Under the pieces are notes generated by a model. The model made no database searches, was not told the DNA's origin, and saw nothing but the letters and a program-made list of their open reading frames with translations. Made by a program: the position numbers and the translations under genes. 7,257 nt of DNA from Acetobacteraceae bacterium (lineage in GTDB: Bacteria; Pseudomonadota; Alphaproteobacteria; Acetobacterales; Acetobacteraceae). Every line of letters begins with the position of its first letter. The stretch's first letter is position 1. The stretch is from the NCBI GenBank assembly GCA_947446625.1, contig CANFIE010000201.1, forward strand, positions 1 through 7,257, written 5' to 3'. Shown piece after piece: positions 1 through 6,379 of this stretch.

Positions 1-76
1 ACTCCTTCAGGCGAAAGCCGCGCCCCTCGGTCACGCGGTAGCGTTCCACCAGCTTACGGCGGGCTTTCTGGTCCAT
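1..76 (-). CDS. PPK2-family polyphosphate:nucleotide phosphotransferase, N-terminal fragment
   Basis: Only the first 25 codons lie in the window; the gene continues beyond the left edge. The translation begins MDQKARRKLVERYRV and goes on TEGRGFRLKE. The stretch YRV-x(4)-GFRLK close to the N-terminus is what I recall from PPK2-type polyphosphate kinases, where it precedes a DP-x-DT segment and the P-loop kinase core; none of that core is visible here. PPK2 enzymes move phosphate between polyphosphate and nucleoside mono- or diphosphates in the cytoplasm. The ATG overlaps the stop of the MFS gene in a TGATG junction and has a good Shine-Dalgarno sequence (GAGGA, 7 nt spacing), so the start is well supported. 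It is the last visible gene of the minus-strand train. The family call rests on a short stretch. Confidence 0.7.
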   Translation of the reverse strand, partial: MDQKARRKLVERYRVTEGRGFRLKE

Positions 77-1305
77 CAGGCTTTCCTCAACACAAGCGGC
101 GCGGCCAGCAGCCAGCCAATGGTCAATACCTGGCCCAGCAGAATGGCCGCCATGGCCCAGCCATAGCCCGCCGGGTCCCAACCGCCGCTGGCGGTGCGGG
201 GCCATTGGTCCAGCACCCAGCCCACGGCGTTCTGCAGCACAAACACCATGGCCAGCATGCTGCCATTCATCACCGTGGCCACCCGGCCCACCAAGGCGGG
301 CGGAAAGCGCTGCGCTATCAGCGAATAGCTGGCCGGGCCGCAACTGCCGCAAAAGGCAAAGCCGAACCACAGCAGCGCCAGCAGCGGCGCCCCACCCGGG
401 TGCCACAGCAGCAGCGCCTGGAACACCAGCATGCCGCCCATGCCGGCATAGGGCACCATCATCGGGTCGCTGCCGCGCCGCTGCGCCAGCGAGGCAAGGT
501 GCCCGCTGATCAGGTTGCCCGTCATCATCCCCAGCGCGTAGCACAGCAGCACATTGGCGCGGGTCAGGTCCGGCAGGGCGCCCACGTCACGCAGCCACGG
601 CCCGGCCCACAGCCCCTGGAAGGTGAACACCACCGCCGACATCAGCCCCAGCGCCGGGATGAAGCGGAGGAATTCCGAGTGGCGGAAAATCCGGCCGAAC
701 TCGGCAATCTCGGCCACCAGGCTGCGGCGCGGCGGCGGCTTGAAGCCGGGTGGCCCCAGCGGCACCGAAAGCCGCACCCACAGGCTGACGCAGCAGGCCA
801 GCGCCGCCAGCCCCAGGAAGGCACCGCGCCAGCCGATGTATGGCAGCAGCGCCTGCACCGGCACCGTGGCCATCAACCCGCCGCTGGCGCCAATGAACAC
901 CGCTGCCCCGGTGGTTTGTGCCAATTGGTCCGGCCGGTACCATTGCCGCCCGGCCTGCATGATGCCGATGAGCGCCCCCGCAATGCCGATGCCGGTGATG
1001 AAGCGCCCCACCGCCAGCACACCGGTATCAGGCGCCAGGCCGCACAGCAAAAAACCCAGCGCCGCCACCAGCGCCAGCACGGTCTGCACCCGGCGGGCGC
1101 CGTAGATATCCATCGCCACGCCAATGGGCAGTTGCGCCAGGGCGTAGCTGGCGAAGAACACCGCCGCCAGCGCCCCCAGCCCGCTGGCCGAAAGCCCCAG
1201 TTCCACCGCCATCAGCGGCCCCACCGTGGCCACCACGCTGCGGCTGGCCTGGTTGGTGAAGTTCACCGCCGCCAAGGGCAAGGTCACCCGGGCGAAAACC
1301 CGCAT
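76..1305 (-). CDS. MFS transporter, 12-helix type
   Basis: A 409-residue inner-membrane permease of the major facilitator superfamily. Hydrophobic segments run from about residue 8 to the C-terminus and fit 12 helices with a central cytoplasmic loop around 183-210. Motif A of the family is clear at 62-72 (GVAMDIYGARR) between helices 2 and 3, and GRFITGIGIAG at 100-110 fits the helix 4 motif. The substrate cannot be read from sequence. The open frame extends upstream to 1416, but that would overlap the endonuclease gene by 112 bp and add an Arg/Pro-rich N-terminus. The ATG at 1305 gives a TGATG junction with the endonuclease stop and a normal MFS N-terminus (MRVFARVTLPLAAVNF), so I chose it. 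No clear Shine-Dalgarno precedes it, as expected for re-initiation. It ends in a second TGATG junction with the PPK2-like gene. Confidence 0.92.
   Translation of the reverse strand: MRVFARVTLPLAAVNFTNQASRSVVATVGPLMAVELGLSASGLGALAAVFFASYALAQLPIGVAMDIYGARRVQTVLALVAALGFLLCGLAPDTGVLAVGRFITGIGIAGALIGIMQAGRQWYRPDQLAQTTGAAVFIGASGGLMATVPVQALLPYIGWRGAFLGLAALACCVSLWVRLSVPLGPPGFKPPPRRSLVAEIAEFGRIFRHSEFLRFIPALGLMSAVVFTFQGLWAGPWLRDVGALPDLTRANVLLCYALGMMTGNLISGHLASLAQRRGSDPMMVPYAGMGGMLVFQALLLWHPGGAPLLALLWFGFAFCGSCGPASYSLIAQRFPPALVGRVATVMNGSMLAMVFVLQNAVGWVLDQWPRTASGGWDPAGYGWAMAAILLGQVLTIGWLLAAPLVLRKA
84..88 (-). promoter_or_regulatory. Shine-Dalgarno site of the PPK2-like gene
   Basis: Read on the minus strand this is GAGGA, followed by 7 nt and then the ATG at 76-74. 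It lies inside the last codons of the MFS gene and supports the TGATG-coupled start of the downstream PPK2-like gene. Confidence 0.6.
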
Positions 1306-2180
1306 CAGGGCGCGCTCAGTTGCAGGCTCAACGGGCAATGGTCTGAAAGCAGCTCGCGCAGGCGGCTGTCGGTTTCGGCATAAACCATCACCTTCAGGCT
1401 GTCGCGCCGCCACCAATTGGGCGTGGGGCCGCCCAGCAGCATGTGGTCGATGAAGGGCCGCCCGCCGCTGCCGCTGCCGCCGCGCGCCCAGCAGGGGTTG
1501 GCAAAGCCCTCGGTGGCGCTGACCAGCGGCGCGGCCTGGCGCAGCGCCAGGAACAGCTCGTCACGCGGGTTCAGCCGGCGGTTGAAATCACCCAGCACCA
1601 TGAAAGCCACGCCTTCACGCCGCCGCGCCGCCACCCAATTGGCCAGAATGGTGGTTTGCTGCGCCAGGGAATTGCACTGCGCCGAGCCCGGATTGGCCAA
1701 GGGCCGGTCGTGGCAGCTGCCTTGCAGATGCACCGCCAGCAGCCGCAGCGGGTGGTTGCCGGCCTGCACGGTAATATCCACCCCGCGCCGCAGCGAGAAC
1801 CTGGCCTGCGGGTGCAGGTCCAGCTCCGCCAGGTCGGGGTTGCGGGTGTAGCGCAGGCTGCGATGCAGGGCGAAGCCCACGCGCTGCACGTCATGCTCCT
1901 CGGCGAACTCAAACCGATAATTCCGCGCGTCGAACACCCGGGCGGCGGCCTCGGGGCCATCCACTTCCTGCAACGCCACAACATCGGCCATCAGCCGGCG
2001 GGCATAGCCGGCCAGGCGGTCGAAATCGGCACTGGCGCGGCGCGGCACATCAGCCGGAATCGCCGGGTCCCCGGGCGGGCGCAGGCTGAGCCAGGCCAGG
2101 TTCCAGGTGGCAATCTTCAGGTCTGTGGCGCCGGCGGGCGCGGCGGCAAGGGCGAGCAGCAGGGCAAGGACAAGGCGCAT
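1305..2180 (-). CDS. Exported endonuclease/exonuclease/phosphatase (EEP) family protein
   Basis: A 291-residue protein of the EEP (DNase I/exonuclease III-like) fold. Signature blocks appear in order: ATWNLAWL 24-31 (Asn27), ALQEVDG 69-75 (metal-binding Glu72), VHLQGSCH 150-157 (His151), GDFNRR 197-202 (Asp198 and Asn200), IDHMLL 244-249 and SDHCPL 279-284 (the C-terminal Asp280-His281 pair). All the residues expected for metal-dependent phosphodiester hydrolysis are present. Residues 1-18 form a short signal peptide (Arg2, hydrophobic core, then APAGA), so the product is probably periplasmic or secreted. Four cysteines (156, 169, 230, 282) could form disulfides there. Substrate is open: DNA, RNA, or a phosphoester such as a lipid headgroup, since the family covers all of these. 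It starts 29 bp after the helicase gene stop, with a weak GGTGGG ribosome site, and its stop overlaps the MFS start. Confidence 0.9.
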   Translation of the reverse strand: MRLVLALLLALAAAPAGATDLKIATWNLAWLSLRPPGDPAIPADVPRRASADFDRLAGYARRLMADVVALQEVDGPEAAARVFDARNYRFEFAEEHDVQRVGFALHRSLRYTRNPDLAELDLHPQARFSLRRGVDITVQAGNHPLRLLAVHLQGSCHDRPLANPGSAQCNSLAQQTTILANWVAARRREGVAFMVLGDFNRRLNPRDELFLALRQAAPLVSATEGFANPCWARGGSGSGGRPFIDHMLLGGPTPNWWRRDSLKVMVYAETDSRLRELLSDHCPLSLQLSAP

Positions 2181-2209
2181 GCGCCCACCATGCCCAGTGT
2201 GGCGGCGGG
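2181..2209 (-). other. 29-bp gap between helicase and endonuclease genes
   Basis: This is the only non-overlapping junction in the minus-strand train. It contains no visible hairpin terminator or promoter, only a weak GGTGGG ribosome site before the endonuclease ATG. Co-transcription across it is likely. Confidence 0.5.
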
Positions 2210-4249
2210 CTACAACAGGGCGGGGGCTGGCGCGGCGGCAACCGGCGCCACGGCCGCCAGCGGTCGGGCACCACAGGCCAGCAGAAAGGCGGCAATGGCA
2301 TCCATTTCAGCCGGTGGCCGGGTGCGGTCATCGGCATCACCGGGTGGCACCCAGATCACCGTCTCGTAGCGCGCCCGGGTCAGCAGCACGCGATAGGTGT
2401 TGTGGATGAAGCGCTGGTCCTCGGCGCTTTTAACCACCTGCCAGCCATTGCCGGCAAAGCGGCGCGGCAGCCAACCAGGCGCCTGGCGCAGAAAGTCGCC
2501 GCCCCAGGCCAGGCCCACCACATCCAACTCCAGCCCCTGGCAGGCATATTCCGTCGCCGCCACTTCCAGCGCGTCGGAGGCGCGGATATCCGGCCAACGC
2601 TCCAGAAACCACGCCACCGGCTCCTCGCTACCCAGCAACTGCGCGTCGAACCCCTCTCCCCGCAGCCGCCTTGCGCCCGAGGACCGCACGAAGCCAGCCC
2701 GTCGCCGTCCCTTGGCCAAGGCCCGCAAGGCGGCGCGCGCTTCCGCCAGGGAGCGTGTGAGCAGAAAGGGCAATTCGGCCGTGGCGGCCAGCCCGGCGGC
2801 CTCGGCGGGCGCATCGCGCAGCACCGCATCCACCCAGGCGGCGGCGATATTGTCGCGCACGCTGCGCATCGGCACCGTCAGGTCCAACCCGGCATCCAGG
2901 CTGAGCCAGGCCGGTGCGCCTGCGGCCAGGCGCTGCGCCGGCTCCGCCGCATTCAACACCCGCGGCGCCGCCACGGCACGCCAGGCCGGCGCGGCGGCAA
3001 TCACCTGGCCCCATTCGGCCAGCCCGGCTTCCCCCGTGTTGATCTCCTGCCCGCCGCCAATCAGCGCCACCACGGCGGCGAAGCCGGCATGCCGGCCCAT
3101 GATATCCAGCGTGTGCGCCGGCTCGCTGCGGCTGAGGGTGCTCACCCGGCGCTGCGTATCGCGTGTGGCCTGGGCCTGGTCCCAGGCGCGCTGGGCTTCG
3201 TCGAACACAATCACCCGCTCGGCCGGTGCCTCCGCCTTGTTGGCATTGTCGGCCAAAAACCGATGCACATTCTGCAAGGCCGCCAGCGTCTCGCGCCGCG
3301 CCTGTTCCAGCCGAGGCCCACGCTTGCGCCGCTCGGGGTCATTGCTCGGCCCCAATTCCAGGCTGATGCCGGCCCGGTTGCAGGCCAAGGCCTCACGCAG
3401 CACCGCCACCAGCGGCGCATTGCCGGTGAGGAAGGCGCTGCCATCGCGTCGCGCTTCGCCAAACACCACGTTCAGCCCGCACAGCGTCTTGCCCGCGCCG
3501 GGAATGCCGGTGACGAAGACCACCAGCTTTTCATCCCGCGCCCGCGCCGCTTCCAGCGCGCGGTTGATGGCCGCCGTGGTGCGCTGCAGGTTGGCCGCAT
3601 CGGCCCGCGCCTCGGCCAGTTCGGCCACGCTGTTGCGCTCAAACAGCGTCGCCGCGGCCTCGATGATGCTCGGCACCGGCTGGTACGCCGCCGCCAGCCA
3701 GGCAGCGCCATCCAGCGGCACGGCCGGCGCCGGCAGCGCCTGCTGCACATCGCGCAGCAAGGCGGCCAGCGTCGCGGCATTCGCCTCCGCCACCGCCACC
3801 ACGTCCGGCAGGCCCAAGGGCCGCTGAAACCGTGCCGGCATCCGGCATTCGGTCGCCACCACCACAGGAATGATGGGATGCGCCTGGCTGCCGGCATGAA
3901 AGTCGCGCAGGTCCAGCGCGTAATCCTCCACCTGCGCCCGGTCGCCCGCGCCCACGGCCCGCGCGCCCACCTTGAACTCCAGCACCACAATCGCCCGGTC
4001 GGTCAGCAGCACCACGTCGATGCGCTTTTCCAGCCGCAGCAGGTCGAACTCAAAGGCCAAGGTCCAGCCTTCGCCGCCGCATGCCCGCACCACGTTCCGC
4101 AGCAGGCTGGCCTCAACCTCCCAGGCCGCCAATTGCGCTGGCTCGCCGGAATAGCGCCGCGCCATCTGCGCCCGCGCCAGCGCCCCGGCCACCTCGGCAT
4201 CACCCCGCCGCAGCAACTCGGCGCCCGAGCAGGCAAACCACGCCCTCAT
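2210..4249 (-). CDS. PD-(D/E)XK nuclease-DUF2075 helicase fusion protein
   Basis: A 679-residue cytoplasmic protein. The N-terminal part (about 40-120) carries a RecB-like PD-(D/E)XK nuclease core: Glu67, Asp78 (RIDVV), Glu91-Phe-Lys93 (VVLEFKVG) and Gln106-x3-Tyr110, all intact. The C-terminal part (about 240-636) is a superfamily 1-like DUF2075 helicase, grouped in Pfam with Schlafen-type helicases: Walker A GIPGAGKT 248-255, Walker B VIVFDEAQ 346-353, motif III LIGGGQEINTGEAGL 396-410, Arg462, motif V TEYACQGLELDVV 566-578 and motif VI YRVLLTRAR 619-627. An Ala/Pro-rich tail ends the protein. The frame is open further upstream, but the ATG at 4249 makes an ATGA overlap with the permease gene and has a purine-rich ribosome site, so that start is chosen. 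The domain pairing suggests ATP-driven nucleic-acid unwinding and cutting, as in the phage-defence nuclease-helicase type, or a repair role. The domain assignment is strong; the role is inference. Confidence 0.9.
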   Translation of the reverse strand: MRAWFACSGAELLRRGDAEVAGALARAQMARRYSGEPAQLAAWEVEASLLRNVVRACGGEGWTLAFEFDLLRLEKRIDVVLLTDRAIVVLEFKVGARAVGAGDRAQVEDYALDLRDFHAGSQAHPIIPVVVATECRMPARFQRPLGLPDVVAVAEANAATLAALLRDVQQALPAPAVPLDGAAWLAAAYQPVPSIIEAAATLFERNSVAELAEARADAANLQRTTAAINRALEAARARDEKLVVFVTGIPGAGKTLCGLNVVFGEARRDGSAFLTGNAPLVAVLREALACNRAGISLELGPSNDPERRKRGPRLEQARRETLAALQNVHRFLADNANKAEAPAERVIVFDEAQRAWDQAQATRDTQRRVSTLSRSEPAHTLDIMGRHAGFAAVVALIGGGQEINTGEAGLAEWGQVIAAAPAWRAVAAPRVLNAAEPAQRLAAGAPAWLSLDAGLDLTVPMRSVRDNIAAAWVDAVLRDAPAEAAGLAATAELPFLLTRSLAEARAALRALAKGRRRAGFVRSSGARRLRGEGFDAQLLGSEEPVAWFLERWPDIRASDALEVAATEYACQGLELDVVGLAWGGDFLRQAPGWLPRRFAGNGWQVVKSAEDQRFIHNTYRVLLTRARYETVIWVPPGDADDRTRPPAEMDAIAAFLLACGARPLAAVAPVAAAPAPALL

Positions 4250-5118
4250 CCCCGCCCCCTCTCCGGCCAGGTGGCCAGCAGCAAGCTGCCGAGCATGAGG
4301 GCGAATCCAACCGCGTGCAAAACGGAAAACGCCTCGCCCAGCACGCCCACCGCCACCACCGCCGCGCTGGCCGGCAGAAACGCCGTGAACACTCCGGCCA
4401 CCCCCGCCGGCACCCGTCGCAGGCCGGAATACCATAGCAGCAGGCACAGCACGCTGGCGGTCAGGCTATGCAACACCAGCAGCCCGGCCAGCCGCGCATC
4501 GGCCAGCGCCGCCACCGCGCCCAGGCCCGGCAGCGCAAAGGGCAGCAGCACCAGGGCGCTGAACACCTGCATCCACAGGCTGGCGGTGATCACCGGCACC
4601 TGGCCGGCCAGGCGCTTGGCCAGCAGCACGTAAATCGCCTCGCCACACAGCCCGGCGAAAACCAGCGCATTGCCCAGCGCGCTGCCATCGGCGGCACCGG
4701 CCCGGGCCAGGGTGAGCCCCGCCATGCCGCAACTGGCCAGCGCCACCGCCGCCCAAAGCCTTGGCGCCAAACGCTCGCGCAGCCACAGCGCGCTGCCCAG
4801 GCCCACCACGGCGGGCAGCGCCGCCAGCACCAGGCCTGCTTCCAGCGCGCTGGTATGGCGCAGCCCGGCCAGCAGCCCGGCATTGTACAGCGCGGTGCCA
4901 AACACCGCCTGCCACCACAAATTGCCCAAGGCGCGCGGCGCCACCGTCACCCGGCCTTCCCAGGCCCGCGCCAGCGGCCACAGCACCAGGCAGGCCAGGG
5001 CGCAGCGCAGGCAGGCTATCAGCGGAATCGGCAGCGCCTGGGCCAGCAGCTTGGCCACCGCCACATTGGCGCCCACCAGCGCCATGGCCGTGGCCAGTTG
5101 CAGCCAGGCCAGCCTCAC
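4246..5118 (-). CDS. EamA/DMT-superfamily permease
   Basis: A 290-residue inner-membrane protein of the drug/metabolite transporter superfamily, with two EamA repeats (about 8-137 and 147-284) and roughly ten helices. Typical signs are the charged RER at 113-115 before helix 5, GEA at 261-263 at the equivalent place in the second repeat, and the AGVAGVFTAFLP block at 238-249. The ligand cannot be predicted. The start is a GTG at 5118 that overlaps the acyltransferase stop as GTGA. It leaves helix 1 whole (VRLAWLQLATAMALVGANVA) and gives a usual family length. The frame stays open to an ATG at 5235, but that would add a Gly/Pro-rich, non-membrane leader inside the upstream gene. The next internal ATG (5085) would clip helix 1. 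A purine run GGGTGGAAGG sits directly before the GTG. The 3' end overlaps the helicase start by 4 bp. Confidence 0.9.
   Translation of the reverse strand: MRLAWLQLATAMALVGANVAVAKLLAQALPIPLIACLRCALACLVLWPLARAWEGRVTVAPRALGNLWWQAVFGTALYNAGLLAGLRHTSALEAGLVLAALPAVVGLGSALWLRERLAPRLWAAVALASCGMAGLTLARAGAADGSALGNALVFAGLCGEAIYVLLAKRLAGQVPVITASLWMQVFSALVLLPFALPGLGAVAALADARLAGLLVLHSLTASVLCLLLWYSGLRRVPAGVAGVFTAFLPASAAVVAVGVLGEAFSVLHAVGFALMLGSLLLATWPERGRG
4258..4264 (-). promoter_or_regulatory. Shine-Dalgarno-like site of the nuclease-helicase gene
   Basis: The minus strand reads GGAGAGG here, inside a longer G-rich run, 8 nt before the ATG at 4249. It lies within the end of the DMT permease gene and favours the ATGA-overlapping start over the longer open frame. 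Confidence 0.5.
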
Positions 5119-6272
5119 CCTTCCACCCGAAACGGCGACAGCGTCGCCAAGGCCTCCATCTCGGCCAGCATCGCCGGGCGTTCCTGCTTGAGGAAATCGC
5201 TCACCGCCCGGCGCAGGCCGGGATGGGCTATCCAATGGGCGGAATAGGTGGGGCGAGGCAGGTAGCCGCGCTGAATCTTGTGCTCGCCCTGGGCGCCGGC
5301 TTCCACGCGGGGCAGCTTGTGCTCAATGGCAAAGTCGATGGCCCGATAATAGCACAGCTCGAAATGCAAAAAGGGCGCGTGCACCACGGCGCCCCAGTTG
5401 CGGCCATATAGCGCCTCGCGCCCCAGCAGGTTCAGCGCGCCCGCCACCGGCGTGCCATCCTGCTCGGCCACCATCAGCACCACCTTGTCGCCCAGCCGCT
5501 CACCCAGCATGGGCCAGAAGCGTGGCGTCAGATACGCGCTGCGACCCCATTTCTTGTCGGTGGTGGCGCGGTAGAAGCTGTGGAACGCCGCCCAGTGCCT
5601 GCTGGTGATCTCATGGCCGCGCAGCGTCTTCAGCGTATAGCCGCTGGCCGCCGCGTCGCGCCGCTCGCGCTTCACCGCCTTGCGCTTGCGGCTGTTCAAC
5701 TGGACCAGAAAATCCTCAAACGTCGCATAGCCCTGGTTTTCCCAGTGGAACTGCGTGCCCAGGCGCTGCAACCAGCCGGCGGCGCCCAGCGCCTCGTACT
5801 CGGTCTCCTGGCAGAAGGTGATGTGGACCGAGGACATGTCGGCCTGCTCGCAGGCCTGGCGCAGCCCATTGGCCAGCGCCACCGCCGGCACACCACTGCC
5901 CGGCCGCACCAACAGGCGCGGCCCCGGCACCGGGCTGAACGGCGAGCAGACCTGCAACTTGGGATAATAATTGCCGCCGGCGCGTTCCAGCGCATTGGCC
6001 CAGCCATGGTCGAACACGTATTCGCCCTGGCTATGCCCCTTGGCATAGGCCGGGGCGCAGGCCTGCACCTGGCCGCTGGCATCGCGCAGCACCGCATGCT
6101 GCGGCAGCCAGCCGGCGCGCGGCGTGGCGCTGCCGCTCTCCTCCAGCGCCGCCAGAAAAGCATGGCTGACGAAGGGATTGTCATCGCCGGCGCAGGCATC
6201 CCATTCGGCCGCCGAAACCTCGGCAATGGCACGATGCAGCGTCAGGGAGAATTCGGGCGCGCTTTCAGGCAT
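5115..6272 (-). CDS. COG3146/PF04339 FemAB-like N-acyltransferase
   Basis: A 385-residue cytoplasmic protein recognisable along its whole length as the predicted N-acyltransferase family COG3146 (PF04339, formerly DUF482), a double GNAT-like fold related to FemAB peptidyltransferases. Conserved blocks seen are NPFVSHAFL 32-40, EYVFDHGWANA 84-94, YYPKLQVCSPFSPVPG 102-117, QFHWEN 174-179, the basic LNSRKRKAVKRER 192-204, YLTPRFW 247-253, GRNWG 290-294 and EAGAQGEHKIQRGYLPR 324-340. The length is normal for the family. No substrate is established as far as I know; the family is often labelled peptidoglycan-related only through fold similarity. This is the first gene of the minus-strand train. 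No good Shine-Dalgarno precedes the ATG, and a small out-of-frame ATG lies 7 nt upstream. Its stop overlaps the GTG of the DMT gene. Confidence 0.9.
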   Translation of the reverse strand: MPESAPEFSLTLHRAIAEVSAAEWDACAGDDNPFVSHAFLAALEESGSATPRAGWLPQHAVLRDASGQVQACAPAYAKGHSQGEYVFDHGWANALERAGGNYYPKLQVCSPFSPVPGPRLLVRPGSGVPAVALANGLRQACEQADMSSVHITFCQETEYEALGAAGWLQRLGTQFHWENQGYATFEDFLVQLNSRKRKAVKRERRDAAASGYTLKTLRGHEITSRHWAAFHSFYRATTDKKWGRSAYLTPRFWPMLGERLGDKVVLMVAEQDGTPVAGALNLLGREALYGRNWGAVVHAPFLHFELCYYRAIDFAIEHKLPRVEAGAQGEHKIQRGYLPRPTYSAHWIAHPGLRRAVSDFLKQERPAMLAEMEALATLSPFRVEG

Positions 6273-6379
6273 GCGGCATAGTTTGGCGCGGAAGTGGCGG
6301 GCGCAATAGCGGGGCTTTTCCGCTCGCCTCCCTGCCGGCGCCGCAGTTATCCTTCCGGGTGCGGCAAGGAGGCCACGGC
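6273..6379. promoter_or_regulatory. Divergent intergenic spacer, probable promoter region
   Basis: These 107 bp separate the divergent acyltransferase and membrane-protein genes, so promoters for both should lie here. On the minus strand a TTGCGC (6306-6301) followed at 17-18 nt by AACTAT/ACTATG (6283-6277) could be a -35/-10 pair; transcription would then start at or near the acyltransferase ATG and the message would be almost leaderless. On the plus strand GTTATC around 6346-6351 is the only AT-rich -10-like candidate and lacks a convincing -35. A 5-bp stem AGCGG/CCGCT (6308-6312 with 6320-6324) and an 8-bp palindrome CGGCGCCG (6336-6343) may be operators or chance in GC-rich DNA. Assignments are weak. 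Confidence 0.35.
6366..6372 (+). promoter_or_regulatory. Strong Shine-Dalgarno site of the four-helix membrane protein gene
   Basis: AAGGAGG, a near-perfect match to the anti-Shine-Dalgarno sequence, 7 nt before the ATG at 6380. It rules out the GTG at 6359, which is in the same frame but upstream of the site, as the start. Confidence 0.85.

Noticed and set aside
205..1383. 392-codon plus-strand open frame opposite the MFS gene
   Set aside because: Very rich in His, Gln and Arg with no hydrophobic or domain pattern; antisense shadow of the transporter.
914..1644. Recurring CCAATTGG-type 8-mers (around 922, 1414, 1636) as a possible dispersed repeat
   Set aside because: They fall inside coding sequence at irregular spacing and in different codon contexts; most likely frequent Asn/Trp/Leu codon combinations rather than a repeat family.
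1443..2369. 308-codon plus-strand open frame opposite the endonuclease gene and the helicase 3' end
   Set aside because: It spans two real minus-strand genes and their gap, with no motif or ribosome site; composition is that of an antisense shadow.
2402..4633. 743-codon plus-strand open frame antisense to the nuclease-helicase gene
   Set aside because: Its His/Arg/Gln/Pro-rich translation has no recognisable motif. It is the shadow expected opposite a GC-rich gene with G/C third positions, while the minus-strand frame carries every nuclease and helicase motif.
4468..5247. 259-codon plus-strand open frame opposite the DMT permease
   Set aside because: Gln/His/Arg-rich shadow of a membrane-protein gene; no support.
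5580..6281. 233-codon plus-strand open frame opposite the acyltransferase
   Set aside because: No domain seen; the opposite strand is conserved along its full length as COG3146.
6308..6343. Short inverted repeats in the divergent spacer as a defined operator
   Set aside because: Stems of 5 and 8 bp are expected by chance in DNA this GC-rich, and no regulator gene is adjacent.
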